Positions 1-8,307 of a DNA stretch of 64,000 bases are shown in pieces. The DNA is from UBA652 sp964598235 (lineage in GTDB: Bacteria; Pseudomonadota; Gammaproteobacteria; Nitrosococcales; Methylophagaceae). The position numbers and the translations under genes are program-made. Position 1 is the first letter of the stretch, and each line of letters begins with the position of its first letter. Location: NCBI GenBank assembly GCA_964598235.1, contig CAZRAY010000003.1:1-64000 (forward strand). The letters are read 5' to 3'. A model generated the notes under the pieces. It saw only the letters and a program-made list of their open reading frames with translations. It was not told the DNA's origin and searched no databases.

Positions 1-88
1 CACGGCATAACTCTGGTGTTGGCACACCAGACTCGGATTGTTTCAGAATCGCCATAATTTGGCTGTCTGTATATCTTGATTTTCGCAT
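1..88 (-). CDS. IS3-family transposase OrfA, N-terminal fragment
   Basis: The start codon is at 88-86 and the frame stays open to the window edge. The 29 residues seen begin MRKSRYTDSQIMAILKQ and continue to a PELCR motif. This is the start of the helix-turn-helix DNA-binding protein OrfA of IS3 elements of the IS51/IS407 type, where the usual beginning is a basic MKKSRYTEEQI-like stretch followed by a KELCRKHG-like helix. OrfA works with the DDE integrase OrfB made by frameshifting, which would lie upstream of base 1. Whether the copy is intact cannot be seen. Confidence 0.75.
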   Translation of the reverse strand, partial: MRKSRYTDSQIMAILKQSESGVPTPELCR

Positions 89-161
89 TGTAGAACCTCT
101 ATTTTTAGTTTATAGAAAATTCTACTTATTCGGTCACTTATTTTCCGGGGGGATTACCCCA
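1..161 (-). mobile_element. IS3-family insertion sequence, one end only (cut by window edge)
   Basis: The first 88 bases encode the N-terminus of an IS3-type OrfA on the minus strand. The end of the element is placed at about 161, where the minus strand reads TGGGGTAATCCCCCCGG; this starts with TG as IS3-family ends do. The 73 bases between the OrfA start and this end are a usual leader length. The other end and any target duplication lie outside the window, so the boundary is an inference. Confidence 0.6.
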
Positions 162-322
162 GTTCTCAATTATATACATATATACGGAATAGTATTCTTT
201 CGTATTGTCATATTAAAGTATTAAACCGAGAGCCAATAGGCCAGACCAAGTTGGCCTTAACTGATTGATAACACTAACGAGAGTATCCTGATTTCATGCT
301 AGAGATCCTCTCACATTATCAC
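162..322. other. intergenic DNA between IS end and RelE-like toxin gene
   Basis: This stretch has no plausible gene. It is AT-rich (TATATACATATATA near 172-186) and holds a short imperfect GGCCA/TTGGCC inverted repeat around 239-257 that could fold downstream of the toxin gene but has no T-run. Nothing else is recognised. Confidence 0.5.
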
Positions 323-589
323 TTACTGATAAATTGAACGTCGATGGCCAATAACCGCTGCGAGTATGATGAGTTCATCATCTTGGATATCGCACAAAAT
401 TCGGTAGTCGCCTACTCGGTATCGCCAAAAAATCCCTAGCTCTCCTTTTAGTGGTTTGCCAAGATCTCTTGGGTCATCAAGTATGGCTACCCTGTCGTTG
501 AGATAATCCATGATCCTTTGTGCATCGGGATTATCTAACTTTCGTAAGGACTTGATGGCTGAATTTGAATAATTAATCGTCCAAGCCAA
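323..589 (-). CDS. RelE/ParE-superfamily toxin of a type II TA pair
   Basis: This 88-residue basic protein has the RelE fold signature: an N-terminal helix with KSLRKLD, a middle block with GELGIFWRYRVGDYRILCDI, and a C-terminal IGHRRSIY. RelE-type toxins cut mRNA in the ribosome; the conserved Arg of the YRVGDYRI strand and the C-terminal HRR are the usual functional positions. The start is taken as TTG at 589, which overlaps the antitoxin gene by 17 bases; no ATG lies nearby. The antitoxin gene comes first in the operon, as in relBE. ParE or HigB activity cannot be excluded. Confidence 0.85.
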   Translation of the reverse strand: MAWTINYSNSAIKSLRKLDNPDAQRIMDYLNDRVAILDDPRDLGKPLKGELGIFWRYRVGDYRILCDIQDDELIILAAVIGHRRSIYQ

Positions 590-797
590 GCTTTGTTTTC
601 ACTTCTTCAATTGAATATGTTTTTTCTTTGCCTTGCTTAATACGATCTAATACACCGGCTGTGAGGTAATAATCTTCTAGATCTTCTAAATGCGTCAAGA
701 TAGCTTCTCTGGCATAGAATGTTTTCGTTCTACCTGTCGATTCTGCCAGCATGGCTAAGCGGCTTTCTATTTCTGGTGGGAGCCTAAGTGCCAGCAT
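573..797 (-). CDS. RelB/CopG-like ribbon-helix-helix antitoxin
   Basis: This is a 74-residue protein. Residues 1-45 form a ribbon-helix-helix: a short strand LALRLPPEIE, then helices with RLAMLAESTGRTKTFYAREA. The C-terminal part (KTYSIEEVKTKLGLDD) is the acidic toxin-binding tail. It should neutralise the overlapping RelE-like toxin and bind its own promoter. The ATG at 797 follows an AGGAG ribosome site, and a perfect 18-base palindrome lies just upstream at 819-836. Family assignment is secure; the partner specificity is inferred from gene order. Confidence 0.85.
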   Translation of the reverse strand: MLALRLPPEIESRLAMLAESTGRTKTFYAREAILTHLEDLEDYYLTAGVLDRIKQGKEKTYSIEEVKTKLGLDD

Positions 798-818
798 AAA
801 TTTCTCCTAAACTTGTTT

Positions 819-836
819 TGATATACAAGTATATCA
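819..836 (-). promoter_or_regulatory. 18-bp perfect palindrome, probable operator of the RelBE-like pair
   Basis: The sequence TGATATAC-AA-GTATATCA is a perfect palindrome 22 bases before the antitoxin start. Ribbon-helix-helix antitoxins bind such sites as dimers of dimers to shut off their own operon, with the toxin as co-repressor. The TATACT or GTATAT inside it could serve as the -10 box. Function is inferred from position. Confidence 0.65.
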
Positions 837-841
837 TGGTT

Positions 842-857
842 GCATTATGCATAATGC
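842..857. promoter_or_regulatory. 16-bp perfect palindrome overlapping the YoeB-like stop codon
   Basis: GCATTATG-CATAATGC is perfectly self-complementary. It overlaps the last codons of the YoeB-like toxin gene (stop at 847-845) and sits six bases from the 819-836 palindrome, on the upstream side of the RelBE-like promoter. It could be a second operator or a coincidence of coding sequence. Confidence 0.35.
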
Positions 858-1108
858 GTCCAAAGGCGAATAACTTTAATGATTTTTTCTTCTTCACATA
901 TTTGATAAACAAGCCGATGTTGAATGTTGATCCTTCTGGAGTAGGCACCAGCCAAATCGCCAATTAGTTTTTCATAGGGTGGTGGGTTTTGGTAAGGATT
1001 TTCTTGGATAATATCGAGCAAGGAAAGTGCTTTATCTTTTAAGCCAGAGGATGATAGTTTCTTGGCATCTTTTTGGGCTTGTTTGGTATACACCAATTCC
1101 CAGTTCAC
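845..1108 (-). CDS. YoeB/Txe-family toxin of a type II TA pair
   Basis: The product is about 87 residues. It shows the YoeB/Txe pattern: VNWELVYTKQAQKDAKK at the N-terminus, PPYEKLIGDLAGAYSRRI in the middle, HRLVYQI and a C-terminal LWTHYA, like the RYHY end of YoeB. Such toxins cleave mRNA at the ribosomal A site. The GTG at 1108 overlaps the antitoxin stop in a GTGA, the usual coupled arrangement; a TTG three bases upstream (1111) is an alternative. The antitoxin gene lies directly upstream. Confidence 0.87.
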   Translation of the reverse strand: MNWELVYTKQAQKDAKKLSSSGLKDKALSLLDIIQENPYQNPPPYEKLIGDLAGAYSRRINIQHRLVYQICEEEKIIKVIRLWTHYA

Positions 1109-1347
1109 CAATCAAGCTCCGTTGTGCTGTCGCTTAAATCTTCATTTAAGCCTTCGCGGATAGATTCACGCATACCGGGGATAGAGAGCAGATACAGGGT
1201 TTCAGAAATCGCATTCCAATCTTCTTCTGAGACTAAGACCGCATTGCTTCGTTTGCCTGTAATAACGATGGGCTTATGTGTGTTGGCCGTTTCGTCGATC
1301 AGCGTATAGAGTTTGGATCGTGCTTCAGTTGCGTTGAGTGTTGTCAT
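1105..1347 (-). CDS. Phd/YefM-family antitoxin
   Basis: This is an 80-residue protein. Residues 1-50 hold the Phd/YefM DNA-binding fold (NATEARSKLYTLIDETANTH, PIVITGKRSNAVLVSEEDW); the C-terminal 30 residues are acidic and should wrap the YoeB-like toxin. The start at 1347 is chosen because a GGAGG ribosome site lies seven bases upstream; a longer open frame reaching to 1650 runs back over recC and has no such signal. The gene is followed in a 4-base overlap by its toxin. Confidence 0.88.
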   Translation of the reverse strand: MTTLNATEARSKLYTLIDETANTHKPIVITGKRSNAVLVSEEDWNAISETLYLLSIPGMRESIREGLNEDLSDSTTELDW

Positions 1348-1368
1348 GTTTTTACCTCCATAAAATAC

Positions 1369-1397
1369 ATAGTACGTTATAGCGTACGCTTGGTCAA
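1369..1397 (-). promoter_or_regulatory. sigma-70 promoter with overlapping palindrome for the Phd/YoeB-like operon
   Basis: On the minus strand TTGACC (1397-1392) and TACTAT (1374-1369) are 17 bases apart. The spacer carries the inverted repeat GTACG-N6-CGTAC (1372-1387) and the self-complementary AGCGTACGCT (1381-1390). A Phd-type antitoxin bound here would block RNA polymerase. The promoter is close to consensus; the operator role is inferred. Confidence 0.65.
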
Positions 1398-1421
1398 TTT
1401 TAATCATTGGACAGATTATTA

Positions 1422-1451
1422 TTGTTGTTAGCCAATAGCTTTCGATATGAT
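1422..1451 (+). promoter_or_regulatory. possible sigma-70 promoter for recC
   Basis: TTGTTG (1422-1427) and TATGAT (1446-1451) are 18 bases apart, 36 bases before the recC start. The -10 is good, the -35 only fair. Confidence 0.35.
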
Positions 1452-1486
1452 GGTGGGATGGGAATCGAAAAACAAAAAACCACGCC

Positions 1487-4400
1487 ATGTTGAAGCTGGT
1501 CTCTAGCAATGATATGAATGCGTTGGCAACACGGCTATCGCAGGAGATGGCGGATGCACCCTTATCGCCGCTGGTGGCGGAAACGGTGGTGGTGCAGAGT
1601 AATGAGTTGTCGCGTTGGCTATCTTTATTCTTGGCAAAGCAGCATGGCATTGCGAGTCATATTGCGTTTCCTTATCCCTCGGCTTTTATTTGGTCAGTAT
1701 TTCGTCAGCTTCTCCCTAATATCCCTAAAGAATCGGCCTTTTCGACCGATGCGATGACATGGCGCTTATTTGAATTATTGCCGAGTTGCCGCAAGCAGTC
1801 AGGATTTGAACAGATTGATGCCTATTTGGGCGCAACGGGCGATCCACTTAAAACCTACACCTTAGCCAATCGCATTGCGGATAGTTTTGATCAGTATTTG
1901 ATGTATCGTGCGGATTGGATTGCAGATTGGGAGGCGGGTAAGGAATCACATTGGCAGGCGCAGTTATGGCGATTGCTGGTGGGCGGTGAAAAGCGGCCGA
2001 TGCATCGCGCCAATTTATTGCTGCAATTAAAAACGTATTTAGCCTCGGCAACGGATCGACCTATAGGATTACCTGAACGGATCAGTATCTTTGGCTTATC
2101 TGCTTTACCGCCGGTTTATTTAGAACTCTTTGAGTTGATGGTGCGGCATTGTGAGATAACGGTTTATTTTTTATCCCCCAGCGAGGCATATTGGGGCGAT
2201 TTGATGGATGCGAAAGCGCAAGCGCGGCGCGTGGTGTCGGCACCGGAGCAGGCGGGTTATTTAGAAGTGGGGCATCCATTATTGGCGAGTTTAGGCAAAC
2301 AAGGGCAGGTGTTTTTTGAGCAGTTACAAGCCTGCGAACCTGAGCCAATCGATCTTTTCAGTGCGCCTAAGCAGGCATCCTTATTAGGCCAATTGCAATA
2401 TGATATTTTTGCATTGAATAATCCTGATGAGGCATTAGAAAAGCAGAATATTCGATTAGAGGACGATTCGATTCAGGTGCATGCCTGCCATAGCGCGATG
2501 CGTGAGATTGAGGTGTTGCATGATCAGTTATTAGCGTTATTTGAACGTTATCCTGATTTATCGCCTACTGATATTGTGGTGATGACGCCGGATATGACCT
2601 TGTACACACCCTGGATCGATGCGGTGTTTGGTTGCGCAGAAGCGGGGCAACGTATTCCTTATGGTATTGCGAATGATGCCGCTGCGCCGAGCCAAATATT
2701 AACGGCCTTTGAAAGCTTATTGGATTTACCACAATCACGGTTTGATGTGGAAAGCATCGTGAGTTTGTTGGAATGCACGGCGATCCAAAATCGGTTTGCC
2801 TTAGATGAAGATAAGCTCGATACGATACGCCATTGGTTGCGGGAAACGCATACGCATTGGGGCTTATCTGCTGCGGATAAAGCGGCATTAGATTTGCCAG
2901 CGGATGATGCAAATACCTGGCGCGCAGGCTTGGATAGATTGTTGCTGGGTTATGCCTTGCCCTTGGGCAACGATGTTGATGACTGGCATTTGTTTGAAGG
3001 TAAGCTGGGTTTCGATGGCATTACAGGGCAGCGCGCTGAGACGATGGCGCAGCTCTGTGCTTTTATTGATGCCTTGGATCGTTTTCGGCAGCGATTAAAA
3101 CACGATATGCAGGTTGCAGATTGGCAAACTTTATTGCTGACCTTGTTAGATGTGTTCTTTAAGCCTGCAATGGAAAATCAGCAAGATGAAGCTGAATGTT
3201 TGTTGATCCGAAAATCGTTAGATAGCTTGGTTGAAACAACGGGATTAGCAGGGTTTGAACAAACTATATCAATAGATTTAATCAAAGAATGGCTACTTGG
3301 CCATATTGATACCGCCGGATCACAAACGCATTTCATGGGGCATGGCGTGACTTTCTGCGGTATGGTGCCGATGCGGAGTATTCCATTTAGGGTGGTGTGT
3401 TTGATTGGGATGAATGATGCCAGTTATCCACGCAGAGAAACCAAGTTGGGCTTTGATTTAATGGCCTCAACGCCTGCGCGGCAGGGAGATCGTTCTAAGC
3501 GAGATGATGATCGTTATTTATTTTTAGAATCCCTGTTATCCGCTCAATCACATTTTTATATCAGCTATGTGGGCGCGAGCATCAGTGATAATTCGGCGAT
3601 TCCACCGTCGGTATTGGTGAGCGATGTGCGGGATGTGTTGCGGCAAAGTTTTGCTTCAGCGGAGGAGGAAGATATTTGGCAGCAGATATTAACAACACAT
3701 CCTTTGCAGTCTTTTAGCCGACGTTATTTTGATGGCACATCAGATAAGTTATTTAGCTATGCGGCAGAAAATTGTCCACCGAGCAAGGCGGGGGAAAAGG
3801 CTGCGGCATGGTTTGAGGGCAGGATAGCAATAGAAGGCGAAGACAATATTTTGAGCCTATCTGCATTACAGGCCTTTTTCCGTCATCCTGCTAAAGCATT
3901 GCTTAATCAGCGCTTAGGCTTGTGGTTTAGAGAGGAAGATGCACAGCTAGAAAGCCGAGAACCGTTTGATTTGGATCATCTGAGCGCTTGGCAGTTGCGT
4001 CAGCAGCTATTGGCACAATATGGGCACTATGGAGAGGTGTCTGACGTTTTGCCGCTTATTCAGGCAAGCGGTGTGTTGCCACAGGGTATATTGGGTGAAC
4101 AGGTGTTTGAGAAGCAAGCCGATCGCGTGGCAGCATTTGCTGAAAAGTTATTGCAAGAAAGACCCGCAGAAACTTTAGAACCCATTCCATTTGAATTAGG
4201 TTTAGGAAGGGCCACTTTAGTCGGCAGCTTGACTGGCCTTGCTGAAAGCGGTCATTTTAGTTATCGCTTGGCGAATGTGAAAGGCGGTGATTTGCTGGCG
4301 GTGTGGATCCAGCATTTGGCATTGAATTGCGTTAAGCCTACTGGCGTTGCCTGCGAAAGCCGCTGGATTGCAGAGAAAATAGATTATCATTTTGAGCCTG

Positions 4401-4705
4401 TCGTTAATGCTAAAGAGCTACTCACCGAATTAGTCGATTATTATGGGCAGGGATTGCAGCAGCCATTGCCGTTATTCTCGAACACCAGTTTTGCTTTTGC
4501 TAAAGCCACCATAAAAGGCGGTAAGGCTAATCCTGAAAAAGCGAAATGGGATGCATGGGAAGGCAGCCAATTCACATCGAGCGAGCAGGCAGATGATTAT
4601 CATCAGCAACTCTATACCCAGCCACCATTAGACGTGGAATTTGAACACTTAGCCTTAGCCATTTACACACCACTACAAGCACATTTGAAAGGGGGTAAGT
4701 TATGA
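1487..4705 (+). CDS. recC: RecBCD enzyme subunit RecC
   Basis: This 1072-residue protein is close to the usual length of RecC (about 1120). The N-terminal ETVVVQSNELSRWLS and HIAFPYPSAFIW blocks and the internal GMVPMRSIPFRVVCLIGMND are typical RecC. RecC is the inactivated helicase-like subunit that splits the duplex and reads the Chi site on the 3' strand. It is the first gene of recC-recB-recD; its stop overlaps the recB start by 4 bases (ATGA), so the two should be translationally coupled. The ptr protease gene that separates recC and recB in E. coli is absent here. Confidence 0.95.
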   Translation: MLKLVSSNDMNALATRLSQEMADAPLSPLVAETVVVQSNELSRWLSLFLAKQHGIASHIAFPYPSAFIWSVFRQLLPNIPKESAFSTDAMTWRLFELLPSCRKQSGFEQIDAYLGATGDPLKTYTLANRIADSFDQYLMYRADWIADWEAGKESHWQAQLWRLLVGGEKRPMHRANLLLQLKTYLASATDRPIGLPERISIFGLSALPPVYLELFELMVRHCEITVYFLSPSEAYWGDLMDAKAQARRVVSAPEQAGYLEVGHPLLASLGKQGQVFFEQLQACEPEPIDLFSAPKQASLLGQLQYDIFALNNPDEALEKQNIRLEDDSIQVHACHSAMREIEVLHDQLLALFERYPDLSPTDIVVMTPDMTLYTPWIDAVFGCAEAGQRIPYGIANDAAAPSQILTAFESLLDLPQSRFDVESIVSLLECTAIQNRFALDEDKLDTIRHWLRETHTHWGLSAADKAALDLPADDANTWRAGLDRLLLGYALPLGNDVDDWHLFEGKLGFDGITGQRAETMAQLCAFIDALDRFRQRLKHDMQVADWQTLLLTLLDVFFKPAMENQQDEAECLLIRKSLDSLVETTGLAGFEQTISIDLIKEWLLGHIDTAGSQTHFMGHGVTFCGMVPMRSIPFRVVCLIGMNDASYPRRETKLGFDLMASTPARQGDRSKRDDDRYLFLESLLSAQSHFYISYVGASISDNSAIPPSVLVSDVRDVLRQSFASAEEEDIWQQILTTHPLQSFSRRYFDGTSDKLFSYAAENCPPSKAGEKAAAWFEGRIAIEGEDNILSLSALQAFFRHPAKALLNQRLGLWFREEDAQLESREPFDLDHLSAWQLRQQLLAQYGHYGEVSDVLPLIQASGVLPQGILGEQVFEKQADRVAAFAEKLLQERPAETLEPIPFELGLGRATLVGSLTGLAESGHFSYRLANVKGGDLLAVWIQHLALNCVKPTGVACESRWIAEKIDYHFEPVVNAKELLTELVDYYGQGLQQPLPLFSNTSFAFAKATIKGGKANPEKAKWDAWEGSQFTSSEQADDYHQQLYTQPPLDVEFEHLALAIYTPLQAHLKGGKL

Positions 4706-7700
4706 CCGCCTTCGATAGCAACACCGTTAAGCTAGCAGGATTAAATTTGATTGAGGCCAGCGCGGGCACGGGTAAAACCTATACCTTGGCAGAGCTTTAT
4801 TTACGGTTAATTTTAGAAAGCGGTTTAACCGTCGATCAAATATTAGTGGTGACCTATACCAAGGCGGCGACACAAGAATTGCGAGATCGCTTGCGGCAAA
4901 AGCTGGTGGATGCACGAGATGCACTTTTGGGCTTGGTGGAGACGACAGATATTGAGCCGATTAAGCGCCTTGTCTCAGCAGAAGAAAAGGCAACGGCAAG
5001 TCGATCTTTAAATTTAGCCATTCAAAGTTTTGATGAAGCCGCTATATTTACGATTCATGGTTTTTGCCAACGGGTGTTAGGCGATTTTGCATTCGAGAGC
5101 GGCTTGCCATTTGAGTTGGAATTGGTCGGTGATGACGTTGCATTATTGCAAGCGGCAACCGATGATTTTTGGCGGCGAGAAGTGGTGACAACAGGGCGAG
5201 AGACGGTTGCCTATTTAGTGGCAAAAAATGAAACACCGGAGACCTTATTAAAATCCGTTCGCAGCTTGATTGGTAAGCCTTATCTGACTTATTTGCCTGT
5301 GGCTGTCTTGGATGTTGAAGAGTGTGTGGCAGACGTGCAGGCGCAATTTGAACGCGTACAAACACTATGGTTACAGGAGCGGGAAGCTGTTGTTGAAACG
5401 TTGAATGATAGCGCGCTCTTAAGCCAAGCTTCTTATAAGCCTGCGAAGGTAAAAGAAGTTTTACAAGCATTGGAAAGCTTGCTGGTACAAACACAATTGC
5501 CGAGCATACTATTTAAAGATTTTGCCCACTTCACTCAGACTAAAATAGGCGGAGCGGTTAAAAAAGGCCAAGTATTGCCTGAATGTCGATTCTGGTCGGC
5601 TTGTGATCGCTTATTGGAGCTCTGCACACAGCGGCAAGCGTCAATGGAATTACAACGACAGCAGTTACGCGTAAAACTGCTCACCTATCTGCATGAGGTG
5701 TTGCCGCAGCGGAAACAACAGCAACAAGTGCAATCTTATGATGATTTATTGCTGAATTTAGAGCAGGCATTGAATGGCATACAAGGTGATTGGCTGGTGG
5801 GGAAATTACGCGAGCAATATCCAGCGGCTTTGATTGATGAATTCCAAGATACCGATCCGATTCAATATGCGAGCTTTAGTCGGATTTATGCCGAAAGTGG
5901 TTTGCCAACCTTTTTAGTCGGTGATCCTAAGCAGGCGATTTATAGTTTCCGTGGTGCAGATATTTTCACGTATTTGCAGGCAAAAGACGCGGCGGAGCAT
6001 ACGCATACGCTGACCACAAACTGGCGCTCTCATCCAAAGTTGGTGACAGCCGTTAATACCGTATTTGAACGCGCGGAAAACGAGCCATTCCATTATGCAG
6101 AAATTCCATTTCAAGCTGTGGGGGCGGCGCGAGAAGATTTGCCGACTTTTACGGTAGACGGCGAGATGGCGGCACCCTTACAAATATTATGGGCTGGCGG
6201 CGAAGAGAAGATTGCAAAAAAACAGATGGCAACCCTCGCAGCAGAAACAACGGCAAATGAAATCACGAGATTGCTGAACCAATCAGCAGCAGGCAACACT
6301 CAGTTAACAGATGAAAAAGGCAAGAAACCGCAAGCAATAGTGGGCGGGGATATTGCCGTGTTGGTGCGTAAAAACACCCAAGCCGTTGCGGTGCAATTGG
6401 CATTGCAGGCGCGTGGTATTAATAGTGTACAACAAGGCAAAGAGAATATATTTTATTCCCATGAAGCCCAGCAGTTAGAGCGAATATTACAGGCCATTGC
6501 ACAGCCGAGTAATGAGACGCGGGTGAAGGCAGCATTGGTGACTGATTTGTGGGGCATGAGCGCGAATACGCTTTATGAATTGGAGCAGAATGATCAGCAA
6601 TGGCAGGCGATATTGGATGTGTTTTATGAATTACATCAGCTATGGCAGCAATATGGTTTTATGCGCATGTTTCGACAATGGTTAACCACACATTCAGTTC
6701 AACAACATGCACTTACATTGCCAAATGGAGAAAGAATATTAACTAACTTAAACCATCTGGCCGAGCTGATTCAAGCACAAAGTAGCGAACAGAAAAGTGG
6801 CATGGAAGCGATTTTACATTGGTTGGCATTGCATAGACAATCCTCGGATCAAGGCAATGATGAAACAGGACAATTGCGTTTAGAAAGCGATGAGCAATTG
6901 GTGAAGATCATTACGATTCATAAGAGCAAAGGCTTGGAATATCCTATCGTATTTTGTCCGTTCTTATGGGATGCGAATTTGCGGGCTAAGAAAAATGAAG
7001 TAATTAGCTTTCATGGTTCGACAAGCTCACCACTAACGGAGGAAAAGAAGGTGGCGTATGTGGCGTTCGCAGAGCCAGATTTATCGGAAGCTGCCGAGAT
7101 TGCCACAGCAGAAGAGCGAGCGGAAGATTGCCGGCTATTATATGTCGCGCTCACTCGGGCAAAAGAGCGCTGTGTGATTGTGTGGGGACCAGCAAAATTT
7201 CAGCAAGGTTCGCATGTGACGGATGCTGCATTATTTAGCTTGCTTCACCCGACATTAACCGATCTGAATGGCCCAGAGATGAAGGCGGATTTAGACGCAT
7301 TAGCGGCAAAGAATGCAGAAACAATGTCAGTAACGACAATTCAGCCAGATGAATACATTGCCTATCAAGCGGACACAGCATCAGAAACGGCACTTACACC
7401 GCGTCAATTTAAAGGCACGATTCAAGTGCCTTGGATGATGGGTAGCTTTAGCGGGTTAACGCGATCATCGCGTCATCATCATGATGTGGAATTGCCTGAT
7501 TATGATGCATATCAAATATCAGATTTGATGCTGGCTCCTACGCCGCTGACTGCGGAGCTGAATCGCTTTAGCTTTCCGCGTGGCGCACAAGCGGGCGTCT
7601 GTTTGCATGCCTTGTTTGAATATTGGGATTTCACCAGCCAAGATACAGAAGCGATGCAGACATTGGTGGCGCGTACTTTATTGCAATATGGTTTTGATGC

Positions 7701-8307
7701 TGAGAAATGGACGGATGTGGCTTGCCAATGGTTGGGTGAGGTTTTAGCGACGTCATTAGATAATGCCGGTTTACGTTTATCTGATTTAACACCCGCCAAG
7801 CGTTTAGATGAATTAGAATTTTATTTCCCCGTGGCAGATTTAACCGTAAAAAGTTTGCAGCAGGCGTTATTGCCAAATTTAGCAAAGAATTCTCCGTTAG
7901 CAACGGTTATCAATCGCTTAAATTTCTCGACGCTTTCAGGCTTTATGAAAGGCTTTATTGATCTTGTATTTGAGCATGACGGGCGATTTTATGTCGTGGA
8001 TTATAAATCGAATCACCTAGGCGACACAGCGGCTGACTATCAGGGAGATGCGCTTGATAATGCGATGATTAGCCATGATTATCCCTTGCAATATGCGATC
8101 TATAGCCTTGCGCTACACCGTTATTTGAAACTACGCATGCCAGACTACGATCCTGAGCAGCATTTTGGCGGCGTGTATTACCTGTTTATCCGTGGCATGT
8201 ATCCAGAAGATGGCCAAGGTGAGGGTAGGAGCGGGATTTTCTTCGATAAGCCGTCACAAGCGTTGCTAGACGCTCTGGATAGTTGTATGCGGGGTGATAT
8301 ACGATGA
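4702..8307 (+). CDS. recB: RecBCD enzyme subunit RecB (helicase-nuclease)
   Basis: RecB has 1201 residues here, a normal length. It is a 3'-5' SF1 helicase with a C-terminal nuclease. Visible motifs: Walker A ASAGTGKT (19-26), the DEFQDTD Walker B near 378, GDPKQAIYSFRGAD near 408, IHKSKGLEYP near 738, the YVALTRAKER motif VI near 811, and the nuclease core KGFIDLVF with VVDYKSN near 1080-1102. All catalytic residues look intact. The gene overlaps recC and recD by 4 bases at either end. With them it processes double-strand breaks and degrades foreign DNA. Confidence 0.96.
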   Translation: MTAFDSNTVKLAGLNLIEASAGTGKTYTLAELYLRLILESGLTVDQILVVTYTKAATQELRDRLRQKLVDARDALLGLVETTDIEPIKRLVSAEEKATASRSLNLAIQSFDEAAIFTIHGFCQRVLGDFAFESGLPFELELVGDDVALLQAATDDFWRREVVTTGRETVAYLVAKNETPETLLKSVRSLIGKPYLTYLPVAVLDVEECVADVQAQFERVQTLWLQEREAVVETLNDSALLSQASYKPAKVKEVLQALESLLVQTQLPSILFKDFAHFTQTKIGGAVKKGQVLPECRFWSACDRLLELCTQRQASMELQRQQLRVKLLTYLHEVLPQRKQQQQVQSYDDLLLNLEQALNGIQGDWLVGKLREQYPAALIDEFQDTDPIQYASFSRIYAESGLPTFLVGDPKQAIYSFRGADIFTYLQAKDAAEHTHTLTTNWRSHPKLVTAVNTVFERAENEPFHYAEIPFQAVGAAREDLPTFTVDGEMAAPLQILWAGGEEKIAKKQMATLAAETTANEITRLLNQSAAGNTQLTDEKGKKPQAIVGGDIAVLVRKNTQAVAVQLALQARGINSVQQGKENIFYSHEAQQLERILQAIAQPSNETRVKAALVTDLWGMSANTLYELEQNDQQWQAILDVFYELHQLWQQYGFMRMFRQWLTTHSVQQHALTLPNGERILTNLNHLAELIQAQSSEQKSGMEAILHWLALHRQSSDQGNDETGQLRLESDEQLVKIITIHKSKGLEYPIVFCPFLWDANLRAKKNEVISFHGSTSSPLTEEKKVAYVAFAEPDLSEAAEIATAEERAEDCRLLYVALTRAKERCVIVWGPAKFQQGSHVTDAALFSLLHPTLTDLNGPEMKADLDALAAKNAETMSVTTIQPDEYIAYQADTASETALTPRQFKGTIQVPWMMGSFSGLTRSSRHHHDVELPDYDAYQISDLMLAPTPLTAELNRFSFPRGAQAGVCLHALFEYWDFTSQDTEAMQTLVARTLLQYGFDAEKWTDVACQWLGEVLATSLDNAGLRLSDLTPAKRLDELEFYFPVADLTVKSLQQALLPNLAKNSPLATVINRLNFSTLSGFMKGFIDLVFEHDGRFYVVDYKSNHLGDTAADYQGDALDNAMISHDYPLQYAIYSLALHRYLKLRMPDYDPEQHFGGVYYLFIRGMYPEDGQGEGRSGIFFDKPSQALLDALDSCMRGDIR

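Noticed and set aside
239..257. GGCCA/TTGGCC inverted repeat as a terminator of the RelE-like gene
   Set aside because: The stem is short and imperfect and no T-run follows on the minus strand.
1348..1650. An N-terminal extension of the Phd-like antitoxin frame up to 1650
   Set aside because: The extra 101 residues run antisense to recC, look non-protein-like, and lack a ribosome site; the promoter at 1369-1397 lies inside them. The GGAGG-preceded ATG at 1347 gives the normal 80-residue antitoxin.
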